Positions 36,709-45,297 of a stretch of DNA of 49,564 bases are shown here, in pieces. Position numbers and translations under genes: made by a program. The stretch is from IMG/VR virus record IMGVR_UViG_3300035698_010549, positions 1 to 49,564 of that record. The stretch is one strand, 5' to 3'. This DNA is from a virus. Each line of letters starts with the position of its first letter. The first letter of the stretch is position 1. The notes under the pieces are model-generated. The model was not told the origin of the DNA and made no database searches. It worked only from the letters and a program-made list of their open reading frames with translations.

Positions 36709-39536
36709 TGCGTGTTCTCCTTCAACCACTTAGTGAATCCAGTGGTCTTTACATATCCCTTGCCGGTGGACGAGATGAGCCCCGCCCTTACGAGTTCGCC
36801 AACGACCGACGTGGCGAGATCTGGGTCATCAACGTAATCTGTCAGCCTCGACGCATTGATCCAGTCGAGTTCGAGCAACCCGCGGACGCCGTGCTCACGC
36901 ATGGGCCCGAACTGATCGAAGCACTTGTTAAGAGCTTCGGGGTCAGCCACCGCTGTCGACCTGGACGCGGTGCTGCTGAACGAGTCATAGCCCATCGATT
37001 CCTTACAGTACGCCGCTTCCATGAACTTAATCGCGGTGCGTACGTGCTGCGGCTCGATGATGAGTTTCTCGCTGTCTGCGTCGGTGCTGAATACCCTCGC
37101 CGCAACAGCGGCAGCGACTCGAGCGATCTTGATCCGGATATTCTCGCCCTGCACTAGCGGGATGACCGATGAGTACTTCGCGCCCATGCGGATTGATTCG
37201 GTGATGATGAGCTGGGTTGATCCCTTGCGGAATACAATCTGGTTCGCGTTGCGAGACCACGCCCATAACACTAGGGCCCGACACAGCGTCCGCGGATACT
37301 TACCCTCATCTTCGTGCTCATCGTGGGACGCCACCGCGTTGATAACCCGGCTGTCGACTTCGTCGGACGCCACGGTCAGCGCAAGGTCGAATCGAGCGAT
37401 GTCTTCGTTCGCGCCTACGAGTTCACGAATCGCTTCCGCCCCGCTGCTGTAAGACATGATCGGTCGACCGCCCCGTGGATTCGCCAGCCATACCAGGCGG
37501 GTGCTCGCACGAGTCGTTTCACGGACAATCTTCGTGAGTTCGGCCACACCCTCGGATCTAACCCGAGACAGCTTTCCGAAATCATCGGTCGAGAGCGAGC
37601 TGGCTTCGTCGATGACCACGAGTCGCGAGTCGTTCAGCGGGATGATGCCCCACGTGACCATCCATCGCTTGCCGATCTGTTGCACACCGCCGACAAGCCC
37701 TGCGAATGTGCAGTTCTCACCCGATGCGACTTCGCCCAGCCCGTAGAAGTCAACGAGCCCCTCGGTCACGTACCCCTTGCCGCAGCGTGTGTCACCGAGC
37801 ACAAGCACGTCGAGCATTCCCCGCTTCACGTACTCCGAGTTGAAGTGGAATCCCGCTACTGAGTGAAACGCCAGGTCGATCAGCATGTGCAGGTCACCCC
37901 GCTGCTTTATCTTGGTTACGTGGCGCGATTGCCAGTCAGCGATGTCCCGCAGCTTCGACATGACCCGCCCACGGCTGCAGGCGAACAACTTCTGTAACTC
38001 GGTAGCGATCTCGGGGCGAAGCGCGAAGGTGTCGATCTCATTCTGGACGGGTTCGGCCTTCGAGAACAGATGGGTAGTAACTTGGTTCGCGGGGTGCGGG
38101 AGCGTTGTGCCGTCGAATGTGTAAGCGCGGTTCGCCTTAAGCCCGTGCCCCGAGTAGTAACATTCGCGAGTCACGTACTCCCCGGTGGATCCGTCGATCG
38201 TCGGGATGAGCACCACGTGCTCGACGTTGAATGACTCGAGGCTTTCGACACTTGTTCCGCACGCCCTCGAGCAAGGGAACCCGGCGGATCGTGCGAGAGC
38301 CTCGGTAATAGTGTTCTCGTTTTTGTCAATCATCGCCAGGACGGCAACGTCGTTCGGGTCGACCTCGACCTCACGGTACGGCTTCTTCGTGTCTCCGGCG
38401 ATCGGGCACGCTTCGCACTTTCGGTTACAGGTGACCCTTGCTTTCATCGGCAGCACGTACGGGGCCGAGCCCTTGCCCGAAACAATCCCTTCCACTCGGA
38501 TGGGCTGTCCGTTGTACTTCGCTTCGCTCGCCATGGAAAGCGGCACGATTCGTGGGGCCCCTGGGCTCCCAGCGTCGATCGGCCTCGCGTTCTCGAGCAG
38601 CACATCGGCCCGCTCGATCATGCGCTCCCACTTGTCCCCGTTTCGCATAGCGGGAACCGCGATCATCCAGTCAGTGACGTCCTTCCCGTACTTCTTCGGA
38701 ACGTCGATCTGACGAACGGATCGAGCGTACTGAGAAAGACGTTGGATGGCGCGTGCGCCAGCCTCCTCCCCCGTCTTGTCGTTATCGAACGCGAGCACGA
38801 CATCGAGACCGTAGAAGCGATCGGCATATTGGGCGGGCCATGACTTCGCCCCTGCAGTCGATGTAACCGCGGGGACGCCGGCGGAGATCAGCGCGAGCGC
38901 GTCCCACTCACCCTCGCAGATGACGATGTACCTGCGGTCATATGCCATCTCGAAGATGCTGATCGGGTACAGCATCGCGGGGCTACCGAACGGGCGGCTT
39001 TCGTCCTTAACCTTGTAGTTAAGCATCTTCGCTTGGCCGTTCGCCTTGCTCGCTAGCGGGTCATACAGCTTCGCGTTAATGCAGAGGCCGAACTCGTTGA
39101 AGACGGGGAGGGTGAATCGACTCCCGTTGTATCCGATCTTGTACGCGGCAACCACGTCCCGGCTGAGCAGTCGCTTTCGCACGACGGACAGCACCTTGGG
39201 CATACGGGCTAATCGGCGATGCCATCGGGTATACGTCTTACGGGGAATCGTCGGGTGGATGTGTCGGCTGAACAGATCGGCAGCGGCATCCGCTGTCGCC
39301 ATGCCATTCAGCTGGGCATGGAATGAGACGATGTTCTTACCACCCGTCTCGCATCGACCGTGGCAATACCACGCACCCGTCTCGGGGTTGATGCTGAGGC
39401 TGGGCGTCTTCTCGTCGTGAAAGGCGCAACACACTCGAGCCTCGACCGCACCGCCCGGCCATCGGACGTCGGGGAATACCGACCCGTAGTAAGCGCGTGC
39501 ATCGATCGTGGACGAGACGTAACCCGACAAGTTCAT
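36705..39536 (-). CDS. Primase (CHC2 zinc finger plus Toprim) fused to an MCM-like AAA+ helicase
   Basis: The 943 residues start at ATG 39536. Residues 36-62 form a CHC2-type zinc finger (CCAFH... GAWYCHGRC). Residues 203-265 form a Toprim domain with ICEGEWDAL and FDNDKTGEEAG. A central part (about 340-460) has paired Cys (CNRKCEAC, CSRAC), like the zinc-bearing OB domain of MCM proteins. The AAA+ domain has Walker A GDTRCGKG (581-588), Walker B LVVIDEASS (639 on) and LVWLANPRGG as the sensor-1 region, the order seen in MCM helicases. A winged helix-like end follows. It would make primers and unwind DNA at the fork. A DnaG-type primase with an MCM-type helicase in one chain is uncommon. Confidence 0.87.
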   Translation of the reverse strand: MNLSGYVSSTIDARAYYGSVFPDVRWPGGAVEARVCCAFHDEKTPSLSINPETGAWYCHGRCETGGKNIVSFHAQLNGMATADAAADLFSRHIHPTIPRKTYTRWHRRLARMPKVLSVVRKRLLSRDVVAAYKIGYNGSRFTLPVFNEFGLCINAKLYDPLASKANGQAKMLNYKVKDESRPFGSPAMLYPISIFEMAYDRRYIVICEGEWDALALISAGVPAVTSTAGAKSWPAQYADRFYGLDVVLAFDNDKTGEEAGARAIQRLSQYARSVRQIDVPKKYGKDVTDWMIAVPAMRNGDKWERMIERADVLLENARPIDAGSPGAPRIVPLSMASEAKYNGQPIRVEGIVSGKGSAPYVLPMKARVTCNRKCEACPIAGDTKKPYREVEVDPNDVAVLAMIDKNENTITEALARSAGFPCSRACGTSVESLESFNVEHVVLIPTIDGSTGEYVTRECYYSGHGLKANRAYTFDGTTLPHPANQVTTHLFSKAEPVQNEIDTFALRPEIATELQKLFACSRGRVMSKLRDIADWQSRHVTKIKQRGDLHMLIDLAFHSVAGFHFNSEYVKRGMLDVLVLGDTRCGKGYVTEGLVDFYGLGEVASGENCTFAGLVGGVQQIGKRWMVTWGIIPLNDSRLVVIDEASSLSTDDFGKLSRVRSEGVAELTKIVRETTRASTRLVWLANPRGGRPIMSYSSGAEAIRELVGANEDIARFDLALTVASDEVDSRVINAVASHDEHEDEGKYPRTLCRALVLWAWSRNANQIVFRKGSTQLIITESIRMGAKYSSVIPLVQGENIRIKIARVAAAVAARVFSTDADSEKLIIEPQHVRTAIKFMEAAYCKESMGYDSFSSTASRSTAVADPEALNKCFDQFGPMREHGVRGLLELDWINASRLTDYVDDPDLATSVVGELVRAGLISSTGKGYVKTTGFTKWLKENTQ

Positions 39537-39555
39537 GGCGTTTTCCCGAGCGGGT

Positions 39556-39587
39556 AAAAAAGACGGGGCCCCCACGAGCAGGGCCCC
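39556..39587 (-). terminator. Intrinsic terminator upstream of the primase-helicase
   Basis: Minus-strand GGGGCCC and GGGCCCC (39587-39581 with 39571-39565) form a 7-bp stem with a 9-base loop, followed by GTCTTTTTT. It ends the transcript of the 39609 gene. The primase start lies 20 bases beyond, so some read-through or another promoter is needed. Confidence 0.8.
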
Positions 39588-39608
39588 ACCCCACAAGAGG
39601 AGATCGGG

Positions 39609-39947
39609 TCAACCGCCAGCGGGGAGATCGGGTCGCCACATCCCTTCCCGGGTGTACCGCCGCATGACTTCGTCGAAGTCTTCGTAACTCATGTTCACCG
39701 AGACCAGCGCGGGGTGGATGACGGTGGTGTCGCCATCGCCCGCATGATACGCAGTGATAGCGTGCAGGTTGATTCCCATGCCGTCGATGCGGACGACCAC
39801 TGGGTTGTGTTGATACGTGGGTGCGGCCTTTCGCCACGCATTGGCTCGAGCGCGATCGAACGCAGCTCGATCACTCTGGGCCATCAGCCCCCCGGCCCCC
39901 ACTCCGAGGGCCGCCGCACCCAGCATTACCTTGTAGATCGTCTTCAT
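39609..39947 (-). CDS. Small secreted protein of unknown function
   Basis: The 112 residues begin with a clear signal peptide: MKTIYKVMLGAAALGVGAGG, then LMAQS. Cleavage is expected near LMA-Q. The mature part is basic then mixed (PVVVRIDGMGINLHAITAYH, YEDFDEVMRRYTREGM). Export to the periplasm is unusual for a gene in a replication block and suggests a role in envelope events such as superinfection exclusion. The gene overlaps the HTH protein gene by 77 bases. A strong terminator follows. Confidence 0.72.
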   Translation of the reverse strand: MKTIYKVMLGAAALGVGAGGLMAQSDRAAFDRARANAWRKAAPTYQHNPVVVRIDGMGINLHAITAYHAGDGDTTVIHPALVSVNMSYEDFDEVMRRYTREGMWRPDLPAGG

Positions 39948-40218
39948 TCGATTCCATCTCCATGATGTGGCGCATAGCGCGGCGTAGTGTAAGCGTCTCG
40001 AGTAGGGCCTGCCGAACGCAATGGTCAGGTTGCGACGAGATCATCGACTCGATCTGGTCGTCAGTGAGCGTACGGTGTATGGTGTTCGGTCGTAGATGGC
40101 TGCATGTTCGCGAGACCGTTGAAGGGCTTACCCCGAAGTTCAGGGCCAACTCCTGGTTGGGCATAGTGAGGTACAGCCGCCTCATCTCTTCGCGTTGCTC
40201 GTGGGTCAAACGGCTCAT
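39871..40218 (-). CDS. Helix-turn-helix DNA-binding protein
   Basis: The 115-residue protein begins RLTHEQREEMRRLYLTMPNQELALNFGVSPSTVSRTC, a typical HTH: helix, NQELALNFGVS turn and a recognition helix with STVSR. The second half is polar with no recognised domain, and its last 26 residues overlap the next gene. A phage transcription regulator is likely. The start at 40218 follows a weak site. The first Met in this frame (40233) would add five residues. Confidence 0.75.
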   Translation of the reverse strand: MSRLTHEQREEMRRLYLTMPNQELALNFGVSPSTVSRTCSHLRPNTIHRTLTDDQIESMISSQPDHCVRQALLETLTLRRAMRHIMEMESNEDDLQGNAGCGGPRSGGRGADGPE

Positions 40219-40269
40219 AAACCCCGCCGGCACCTTTCAGCGACGACGGGGGAAGGGAAAGAAGAAATG

Positions 40270-41226
40270 TCAGGTGGCGGCGATGGCCTTGATGAGGGCG
40301 GACGCCGTGGCGTACTCCGTCAACTCGACCTCACAGAAGTCGCCGAGGTCGCACAGCAGATCGATGCTCGACTCGTAATCGTCGGCATCGAACTCGTGCT
40401 CCTCCGCCAACGCGGCGATGGCCTTCTTGTTGGCCGACGTGATCTTGGTCGACTTAACGCTACAGCCATCGGCTTCGGCTTCAGCTTCGTCCTCTTCAAC
40501 CTCCTCTTCATCATCTTCGACCTCGGCGTCTTCGTCGTCGACTTCGACCTCCTCTTCGCCGTCGACCTCATCATCATCACCCCCGAGCAGGGTGACGACA
40601 CCGGCATCAACCGTGTCTTCACTGCCGTCATTGAAGGCAATAGAGATCTCGTCGCCGTCGATGCCGTTGACCTCGCCCTCGAAATCTTCGCCATCGTAAT
40701 CGACGCTAACGCGATCGCCGACCGAGAGTTCGCCATCGGACTCGTCGACCTCGTCGACCTCGGTCTCGCCCTCATCCTCATCCTCGTCTTCGCCGACCTC
40801 GTCGTCCACCGCGTCATCATCGAGCGGCTTGTCAAAGTACACATTCATGTACTCGCCGTTGGCCTTGAAGGTGCACTGGCAGTAGGTGTCGAGCAGCTCT
40901 TCGAGAATGTTCGGGAGCAGCTTGATCGAGGTCAGGTCATGGCCGAGACGGGCCAGATCCTTTTTGGCCCACTGCAACCGATCCTCTTCGAGGCTCGCCC
41001 ACTTGAGCTTCGTGCGGCCGGCATACTCGCCGTTGACGATCTCCAGCTTCCACGTGATCTGCAGGGTGTTCTGCTGGGACGAGCGACCGAGAACGGCCTC
41101 GACGATACGGCACTGGTACTTCCCAGGGGCGACTTCGGCGTACTCGTCTGCCCCGTCGGCCTCATTCCAAGCGGAATCAAGGTCGGCGAGTTCAGCGAGC
41201 AGGTCATTGTTCTTCTTACGAGCCAT
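40270..41226 (-). CDS. DUF669-type ssDNA-binding protein with inserted SH3/Tudor-like domain and acidic arms
   Basis: The N-terminal 135 residues match the DUF669 phage ssDNA-binding proteins. They have APGKYQCRIVEAVLGRSS, LQITWKLEIVNGEYAGR, a WAKKDLARLGHDL helix and CQCTFKANGEYMNVYF. Residues 167-214 form a small barrel (VGDRVSVDYDGEDFEGEV, IAFNDGSEDTV) between two long Asp/Glu-rich arms (136-166 and 216-254). The C-terminal part is helical. Acidic tails on SSB proteins recruit partner enzymes. The inserted barrel resembles those in the 25916 and 28452 proteins. The start is ATG 41226. Confidence 0.82.
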   Translation of the reverse strand: MARKKNNDLLAELADLDSAWNEADGADEYAEVAPGKYQCRIVEAVLGRSSQQNTLQITWKLEIVNGEYAGRTKLKWASLEEDRLQWAKKDLARLGHDLTSIKLLPNILEELLDTYCQCTFKANGEYMNVYFDKPLDDDAVDDEVGEDEDEDEGETEVDEVDESDGELSVGDRVSVDYDGEDFEGEVNGIDGDEISIAFNDGSEDTVDAGVVTLLGGDDDEVDGEEEVEVDDEDAEVEDDEEEVEEDEAEAEADGCSVKSTKITSANKKAIAALAEEHEFDADDYESSIDLLCDLGDFCEVELTEYATASALIKAIAAT

Positions 41227-41237
41227 GTAATGTAGCC

Positions 41238-42041
41238 TCAACTAAAGGTGGAAAGGAACTTCTCGGGGTTCAGGAGCTCAACACCTGAATCCGGCTTCGT
41301 GCGGGCGGTAGTGCGGTCCTTGGCGTCGATGTTCGCAGTAGGTTGGGTGCGGAGCACCCGGCGCTGCGATGTCTTCGTCTTGGTCTTAACCACCTGGAAA
41401 GTACAGTAGCCCATGATGTCGGTAAGGGGAATGATGACCCCGGCGGCAGATCGTTGGAGCGTGGGCTGGTACCGCTCCTCCTCTCGCGTTCGGGTCTTCA
41501 CCGACACGATCTTCTCGTGACTGATGAATGCAACGCCCGCGCCGACGCGGAGAATGCGTTGGATGACTTGGTGGATGCGCTTCTTGTATTCATTCCACCC
41601 TGCGCCCCACTGCCCGTCGGACAGTGAGTCGATACCCATCTCCTTGGTGATCTGGGTTTCAATCAACGCGGTAAAGTGGTCGATGACATCGAAACACACC
41701 ATATCGTAATGCTCGTCCCCGTTCTCCAGGGCGGTGATCGCACGGTCGAGCGTTTCGTAATCGTGGATCTCGATGCGGAGGGCCTCTTGGAATCGAGTGC
41801 CCCGGTCAGAGCTCAGAAACAGCACACGATCAGCGAGCCCGTTGACGAAGGTGGTCTTCCCGACACCCGGCGGCCCATAGAAGAACAGGATGTAATCGCT
41901 GGGTCGCCCGGCGAGCATTGACTTGTTCGCGGGCAGGATGACCGAAGGCTTCGGCTTCGGCTTGGGCCTGGGCCTGGGTTTCGCCTTCGCCTTGGTGGCG
42001 GCGCGTGTGCGTGTTCGTGTGCTTGTCTTCTTCGTAGCCAT
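41238..42041 (-). CDS. Sak4-like AAA ATPase (recombination)
   Basis: The 267 residues begin with a Lys/Arg/Pro-rich arm (TKAKAKPRPRPKPKPKP), then a RecA-like core: Walker A YGPPGVGKTTF (55-65), Walker B MVCFDVIDH, and VAFISHEK at the sensor position. AAA_24/Sak4 proteins bind ssDNA and help phage recombination together with an SSB, as encoded by the next gene. ATG 42041 has AAGGAG 8 bases upstream and is preferred over earlier in-frame Met codons that overlap the nuclease gene. The basic arm probably binds DNA. Confidence 0.85.
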   Translation of the reverse strand: MATKKTSTRTRTRAATKAKAKPRPRPKPKPKPSVILPANKSMLAGRPSDYILFFYGPPGVGKTTFVNGLADRVLFLSSDRGTRFQEALRIEIHDYETLDRAITALENGDEHYDMVCFDVIDHFTALIETQITKEMGIDSLSDGQWGAGWNEYKKRIHQVIQRILRVGAGVAFISHEKIVSVKTRTREEERYQPTLQRSAAGVIIPLTDIMGYCTFQVVKTKTKTSQRRVLRTQPTANIDAKDRTTARTKPDSGVELLNPEKFLSTFS

Positions 42042-42084
42042 GGTCAACTCCTTGATGTCGTCGAGGTCATAACCGAGGTCGTAA

Positions 42085-43092
42085 TCACTTACCAGCGACA
42101 TCGAGTTCCTCGTGCTGCTTGAGTTCCTGGTAATACGCGGCAGCGGTGCCAAGGTCGAGCCCCACAGTGCAGAGCATCATGTACTCGCACGTGGAGTTAT
42201 AGAGGGTGCACGCCCCGTCATTGGGCAGGTAGGTGCGGGGGTCGTCGAACTCACCGTGGCGAAGCGCGTCGGTGAACTCGCGGTGGCATTGTTCGACCTC
42301 GAATCGTAGGGCTTCGATGTCGCCCTGAGAGAAGCGCAGCTCTTCGCGGTAGAAGTAGAAGTCCTTGCGCTCGATGTAATCGTTGCGGATTCGCTGGGTG
42401 AACTCGGTAATGGATTCATTGGCCTTGCCCCTCAGCTTGCACTTACGGACCACATCGTACAGCACACTCTTCGGGTTCATGCCCAGCGATTGTGCTCCCC
42501 AGATATAGGCCCGGATCTGCGTGTCAAGGGGTAGCCGCTCGATGTAGTTCGAAGTGATCGTGGACGCGGTCTTGTGCTCGATGATCTGGTGCGTCTTCGG
42601 AGTCAGGTTGCGGATCATATCGATCTTGCCTGCGAAGTCGTAATCACCGCAGTCGATGACGAACTGAGCTTCGATCATCTTCTGGGTGTACTTCCACTGC
42701 AGACGATCTTCGCGGTACACCTCGCCGTACCCCTCGAGCATGCCACGGACGGCGAAGAGGTCAGCGAGCAACTTGTCTTGTTGCTTCTGCTCACGCATCC
42801 CCATCTGTTCTTCCGCGGCGCGTTCGAGTCGGGTGAAGTGCTTCTTTGCAATGGCCCGCATGTTTCGGCGTTGGTGGCGATACCACTCTTCGACCGCTTC
42901 ATGGAAGGCACTGCCGATCATCAGCGGTGCGCCCTTGCTGTGCGTACGCAAGCCGTAGACGTACTTCCAGAAGAACTTCCGCTTGCACGCACGCCACTGC
43001 TTCGTGGCAGAGGTTGTCCACATCATGCGCTCGGGCATGACGGGGGTGGCGTGCGGGTGATCGAACACGAGTTGTGGTAGTTTGATGTTCAT
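42085..43092 (-). CDS. Cas4/RecB-like PD-(D/E)XK nuclease with probable iron-sulfur cluster
   Basis: The 335-residue protein has the nuclease core: His64 in GSAFHEAVEEW, Asp158 in FAGKIDMI, and Glu172-x-Lys174 in IIEHKTA. Cys36 near the start and Cys294, Cys301 and Cys307 near the end (C-x6-C-x5-C) match the 4Fe-4S cluster of AddB/Cas4-type enzymes. It would process DNA ends for recombination or replication along with the neighbouring helicase and Sak4-like protein. The start at 43092 lacks a strong ribosome-binding site. Confidence 0.88.
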   Translation of the reverse strand: MNIKLPQLVFDHPHATPVMPERMMWTTSATKQWRACKRKFFWKYVYGLRTHSKGAPLMIGSAFHEAVEEWYRHQRRNMRAIAKKHFTRLERAAEEQMGMREQKQQDKLLADLFAVRGMLEGYGEVYREDRLQWKYTQKMIEAQFVIDCGDYDFAGKIDMIRNLTPKTHQIIEHKTASTITSNYIERLPLDTQIRAYIWGAQSLGMNPKSVLYDVVRKCKLRGKANESITEFTQRIRNDYIERKDFYFYREELRFSQGDIEALRFEVEQCHREFTDALRHGEFDDPRTYLPNDGACTLYNSTCEYMMLCTVGLDLGTAAAYYQELKQHEELDVAGK

Positions 43093-43132
43093 GGCGACTT
43101 TCAATATAGCGCTTAAAGACCAGGAGTGAAGC

Positions 43133-44557
43133 TCATTGCATAAGATCACGGAGATTGTGGCCCGACTTCAGCGCTCGGAGAATGTAATTCGCCACATCCG
43201 TCTTCGCCGAGAGCGCCCGGTTGCCCGCTACGTCAGAGGAACCCTCAGTGACAAGGTCGTGGTAAGTGATCGTATCGTGGTGCTCGGACCCTGAGCGGCG
43301 AATGCGGCGCTCTGATTGTTCACGGCTTACGACCTTCACTGAGTTCGAGAAGTACAGCGCGTGCTTCGATACCACGAGTTCGTTCATACCGACGCCCATG
43401 TCTGCGTTGGCGATGAAGAACCGAACCTCCGGGTCTTGTTGGAAGTTCGTGCGTGCTGCATCCCGCTCTTTCCCGTTCATGGTGCCGTCGAATCGAACGC
43501 AGCGCCCGTACGGTGTGAGCGTTTCGATCAGGCGGGTGATGCTGTGTCTATGGGCGCACCAGATAACCAGCTTGTTTGTTTCCCTGAAGATCCCATCGTA
43601 GTGGTACACCTGGGTTTCAAGCCACTTGAACTTGTTGCACGGCACATCGACCGGCTTCTTGTCGGGGTCGTAATAGAATCCGGACGCGATCTGTCGCAAC
43701 TTCTCAACCTGCACGATGACCTGGTCGATCTCAGCACGTGGGTCTTGTTCCGCGTTCGGTAGCTCCCACTCCTCGAGCACCAGGCGGATCAGCTTTTCCT
43801 GGGGTTTCGTGGCCTGAACCGAGTGGGTGAGGTATCGCTTCGGCGGGAGGTTGAGCACGTCGTCTTCGTGCATGTGGATAGCGATGTCGGCGAACTTCGC
43901 ACGCACCTGATCCGCAGCGTCATGCTTCGGGTACCACCCAGGGCCGGACTGCACGTAATACTTCTTCTTAAAGAAGAATTCCTTTGGCCCGAACGTCCTG
44001 CCGTTGTCGATGAAGAAGGCCTGCGAAAACACATCCAGCACATTGTTCCCAATAGGCGTCCCAGTAAGCGACAGACGCTTGGGAATGTGTCTCGTGAGTT
44101 TCACGACGCGACGAGTGCGGAGCGTGCTCATGCGCTTCAGCGCGTGCGATTCGTCACACACCACCGCCTCGAACGGCTGACGGAACAGCGCATCGAACAC
44201 CAGGGGCGACTTGACCAGATCGTAGGTTACGAAGTGCCACTGCTGGGGAGGGGCGACTGGGGAGTCATACTTCTCGGTGTGCTTCAACGCGCCCGTGGAA
44301 ACGAAGCTCATGTTTTCTGGGTGATGACCCTCGCGTATCAACTCGTTCTTCCACGTGAGAAAGTCATCCCGCCGACAGATAACCAGGACGCGGCGCAGAT
44401 GCTGCAACGCACGGATGGCCACGATCGTCTTGCCCGTGCCTGGCGCCATGAACAAACCCGCACAATACTCACGCTTGAGTAGGAACTCAGTCGCTTGACG
44501 TTGGTATTGGCGGAGCGGTCGTGATAGTGCGTACCGGGTGCGTCGTCCGCGATTCAC
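43133..44557 (-). CDS. SNF2-type superfamily 2 helicase
   Basis: The 474 residues hold the helicase motifs in order: a Q-like LRQYQ, Walker A MAPGTGKT (37-44), DESH (135-138), SLTGTPIGN, then the C-terminal lobe with VIWCAHRHSI, VRFDGTMNG and SEQSERRIRRSG-like motif VI (REQSERRIRRSG). Phage SNF2 helicases act in replication fork remodelling or recombination. The gene begins with GTG overlapping the stop of the 44841 gene (GTGA). Confidence 0.93.
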   Translation of the reverse strand: MNRGRRTRYALSRPLRQYQRQATEFLLKREYCAGLFMAPGTGKTIVAIRALQHLRRVLVICRRDDFLTWKNELIREGHHPENMSFVSTGALKHTEKYDSPVAPPQQWHFVTYDLVKSPLVFDALFRQPFEAVVCDESHALKRMSTLRTRRVVKLTRHIPKRLSLTGTPIGNNVLDVFSQAFFIDNGRTFGPKEFFFKKKYYVQSGPGWYPKHDAADQVRAKFADIAIHMHEDDVLNLPPKRYLTHSVQATKPQEKLIRLVLEEWELPNAEQDPRAEIDQVIVQVEKLRQIASGFYYDPDKKPVDVPCNKFKWLETQVYHYDGIFRETNKLVIWCAHRHSITRLIETLTPYGRCVRFDGTMNGKERDAARTNFQQDPEVRFFIANADMGVGMNELVVSKHALYFSNSVKVVSREQSERRIRRSGSEHHDTITYHDLVTEGSSDVAGNRALSAKTDVANYILRALKSGHNLRDLMQ

Positions 44558-44841
44558 AGATCCCCGCCCGTCAGCATCATCAGCCCGAGCTTCGTGTGGA
44601 TGCTGTCATGCACGTAGACGTACACACAGTCCTTTCCCAGCGCCAGCTTCTCAAGGTTATACGGGGCGAGATCGGTGGTGATTGCGGCGGGACAGACATC
44701 ACTCTCGAGGTCGAGCGACTTTGCCCTTGGGCCGAAGATTGGGACCTCCAGAGTGTTGGGGATGGGGCGGGTAACCCACAGCCGTGAGTTGCCAACGGGC
44801 CCGCCGATGAAGTAGATCGCCTGAGCATGTTCAGTGGTCAT
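44554..44841 (-). CDS. Hypothetical protein upstream of the helicase
   Basis: The 95-residue protein starts at ATG 44841 with GGAGGCGAG upstream, and shares a base with the stop of the zinc-ribbon gene (TGATG). It is mostly strand-rich (AQAIYFIGGPVGNSRLW, CVYVYVHDSIHTKLGLMML). No family is recognised. Coupling to both neighbours indicates joint expression. Confidence 0.75.
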   Translation of the reverse strand: MTTEHAQAIYFIGGPVGNSRLWVTRPIPNTLEVPIFGPRAKSLDLESDVCPAAITTDLAPYNLEKLALGKDCVYVYVHDSIHTKLGLMMLTGGDL

Positions 44842-45044
44842 CACTCGCCTCCATTCGCCGCGGTGCGGCCGGGTGCGCCGCACATCGAGCAGATGAGCTT
44901 GCCGTTCGAGGCGCATACTGACCCGCCGCACTTCTCGCATCGGACGGGCGCCCGCTGTGGTCGGGGGGTGGGTGGAGTGGGTGCGGCGCCTAGGCGAAAC
45001 CACACTCTCATCCGCAGTTCTAAGGGGTCTAATTGGTAGCACAT
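44841..45044 (-). CDS. Small zinc-ribbon protein
   Basis: The 67 residues contain CEKCGGSVCASNGKLICSMCG, a two-knuckle zinc ribbon (C-x2-C ... C-x2-C). The N-terminal half is basic and Pro-rich (TPPTPRPQRAPVR). A GGAGGCAAC leader preceded by CACAC, as in other leftward genes, lies just upstream. Binding to nucleic acid or a protein partner is likely. The terminator at 45076-45103 lies shortly upstream. Confidence 0.75.
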   Translation of the reverse strand: MCYQLDPLELRMRVWFRLGAAPTPPTPRPQRAPVRCEKCGGSVCASNGKLICSMCGAPGRTAANGGE

Positions 45045-45075
45045 CGGGTTGCCTCCGTGTGGTGAGATGTGAAAG

Positions 45076-45103
45076 CCCCGCTAGGCCTTGCAGCTTAGCG
45101 GGG
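45076..45103 (-). terminator. Intrinsic terminator between 45127 and 45044 genes
   Basis: Minus-strand CCCCGCTA and TAGCGGGG form an 8-bp stem with a 12-base loop, then CTTTC. The T run is short, so part of the transcripts may continue into the zinc-ribbon, helicase and nuclease genes. Confidence 0.65.
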
Positions 45104-45126
45104 TGAGGAGGAGTGGGGTGTTCAGA

Positions 45127-45297
45127 TCACGGATCGGGGCATTCGACGACCTTCGACCAGGGGAGGTTGGTACGGCACAGGCTGCCGACCGCGTAACCAG
45201 TCGTGCACGGATACGCATCCTCGACGCTTCGGCACCCCGGGCCACCGAACTCGCTGCTGTTGTCACGCCAGGCCCGAAGGACTGTGAGCGATTTCAT
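45127..45297 (-). CDS. 56-residue Cys-rich protein
   Basis: An open frame starts at ATG 45297 with an excellent AAGGAGG about 9 bases upstream. It overlaps the stop of the preceding gene (ATGA). The protein has four Cys (22, 31, 41, 53) and several Gly, Pro and Trp residues but no membrane segment. The four evenly spaced Cys could bind zinc or form disulfides. No family is recognised. The start signals make it a confident gene despite its size. Confidence 0.72.
   Translation of the reverse strand: MKSLTVLRAWRDNSSEFGGPGCRSVEDAYPCTTGYAVGSLCRTNLPWSKVVECPDP

Noticed and set aside
40195-41235. A 346-residue plus-strand open frame rich in Val, Leu, Ile and Phe
   Set aside because: It is the complement of the acidic arms of the DUF669 protein (Asp/Glu codons read as hydrophobic ones). 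It has no domain and no start signal.
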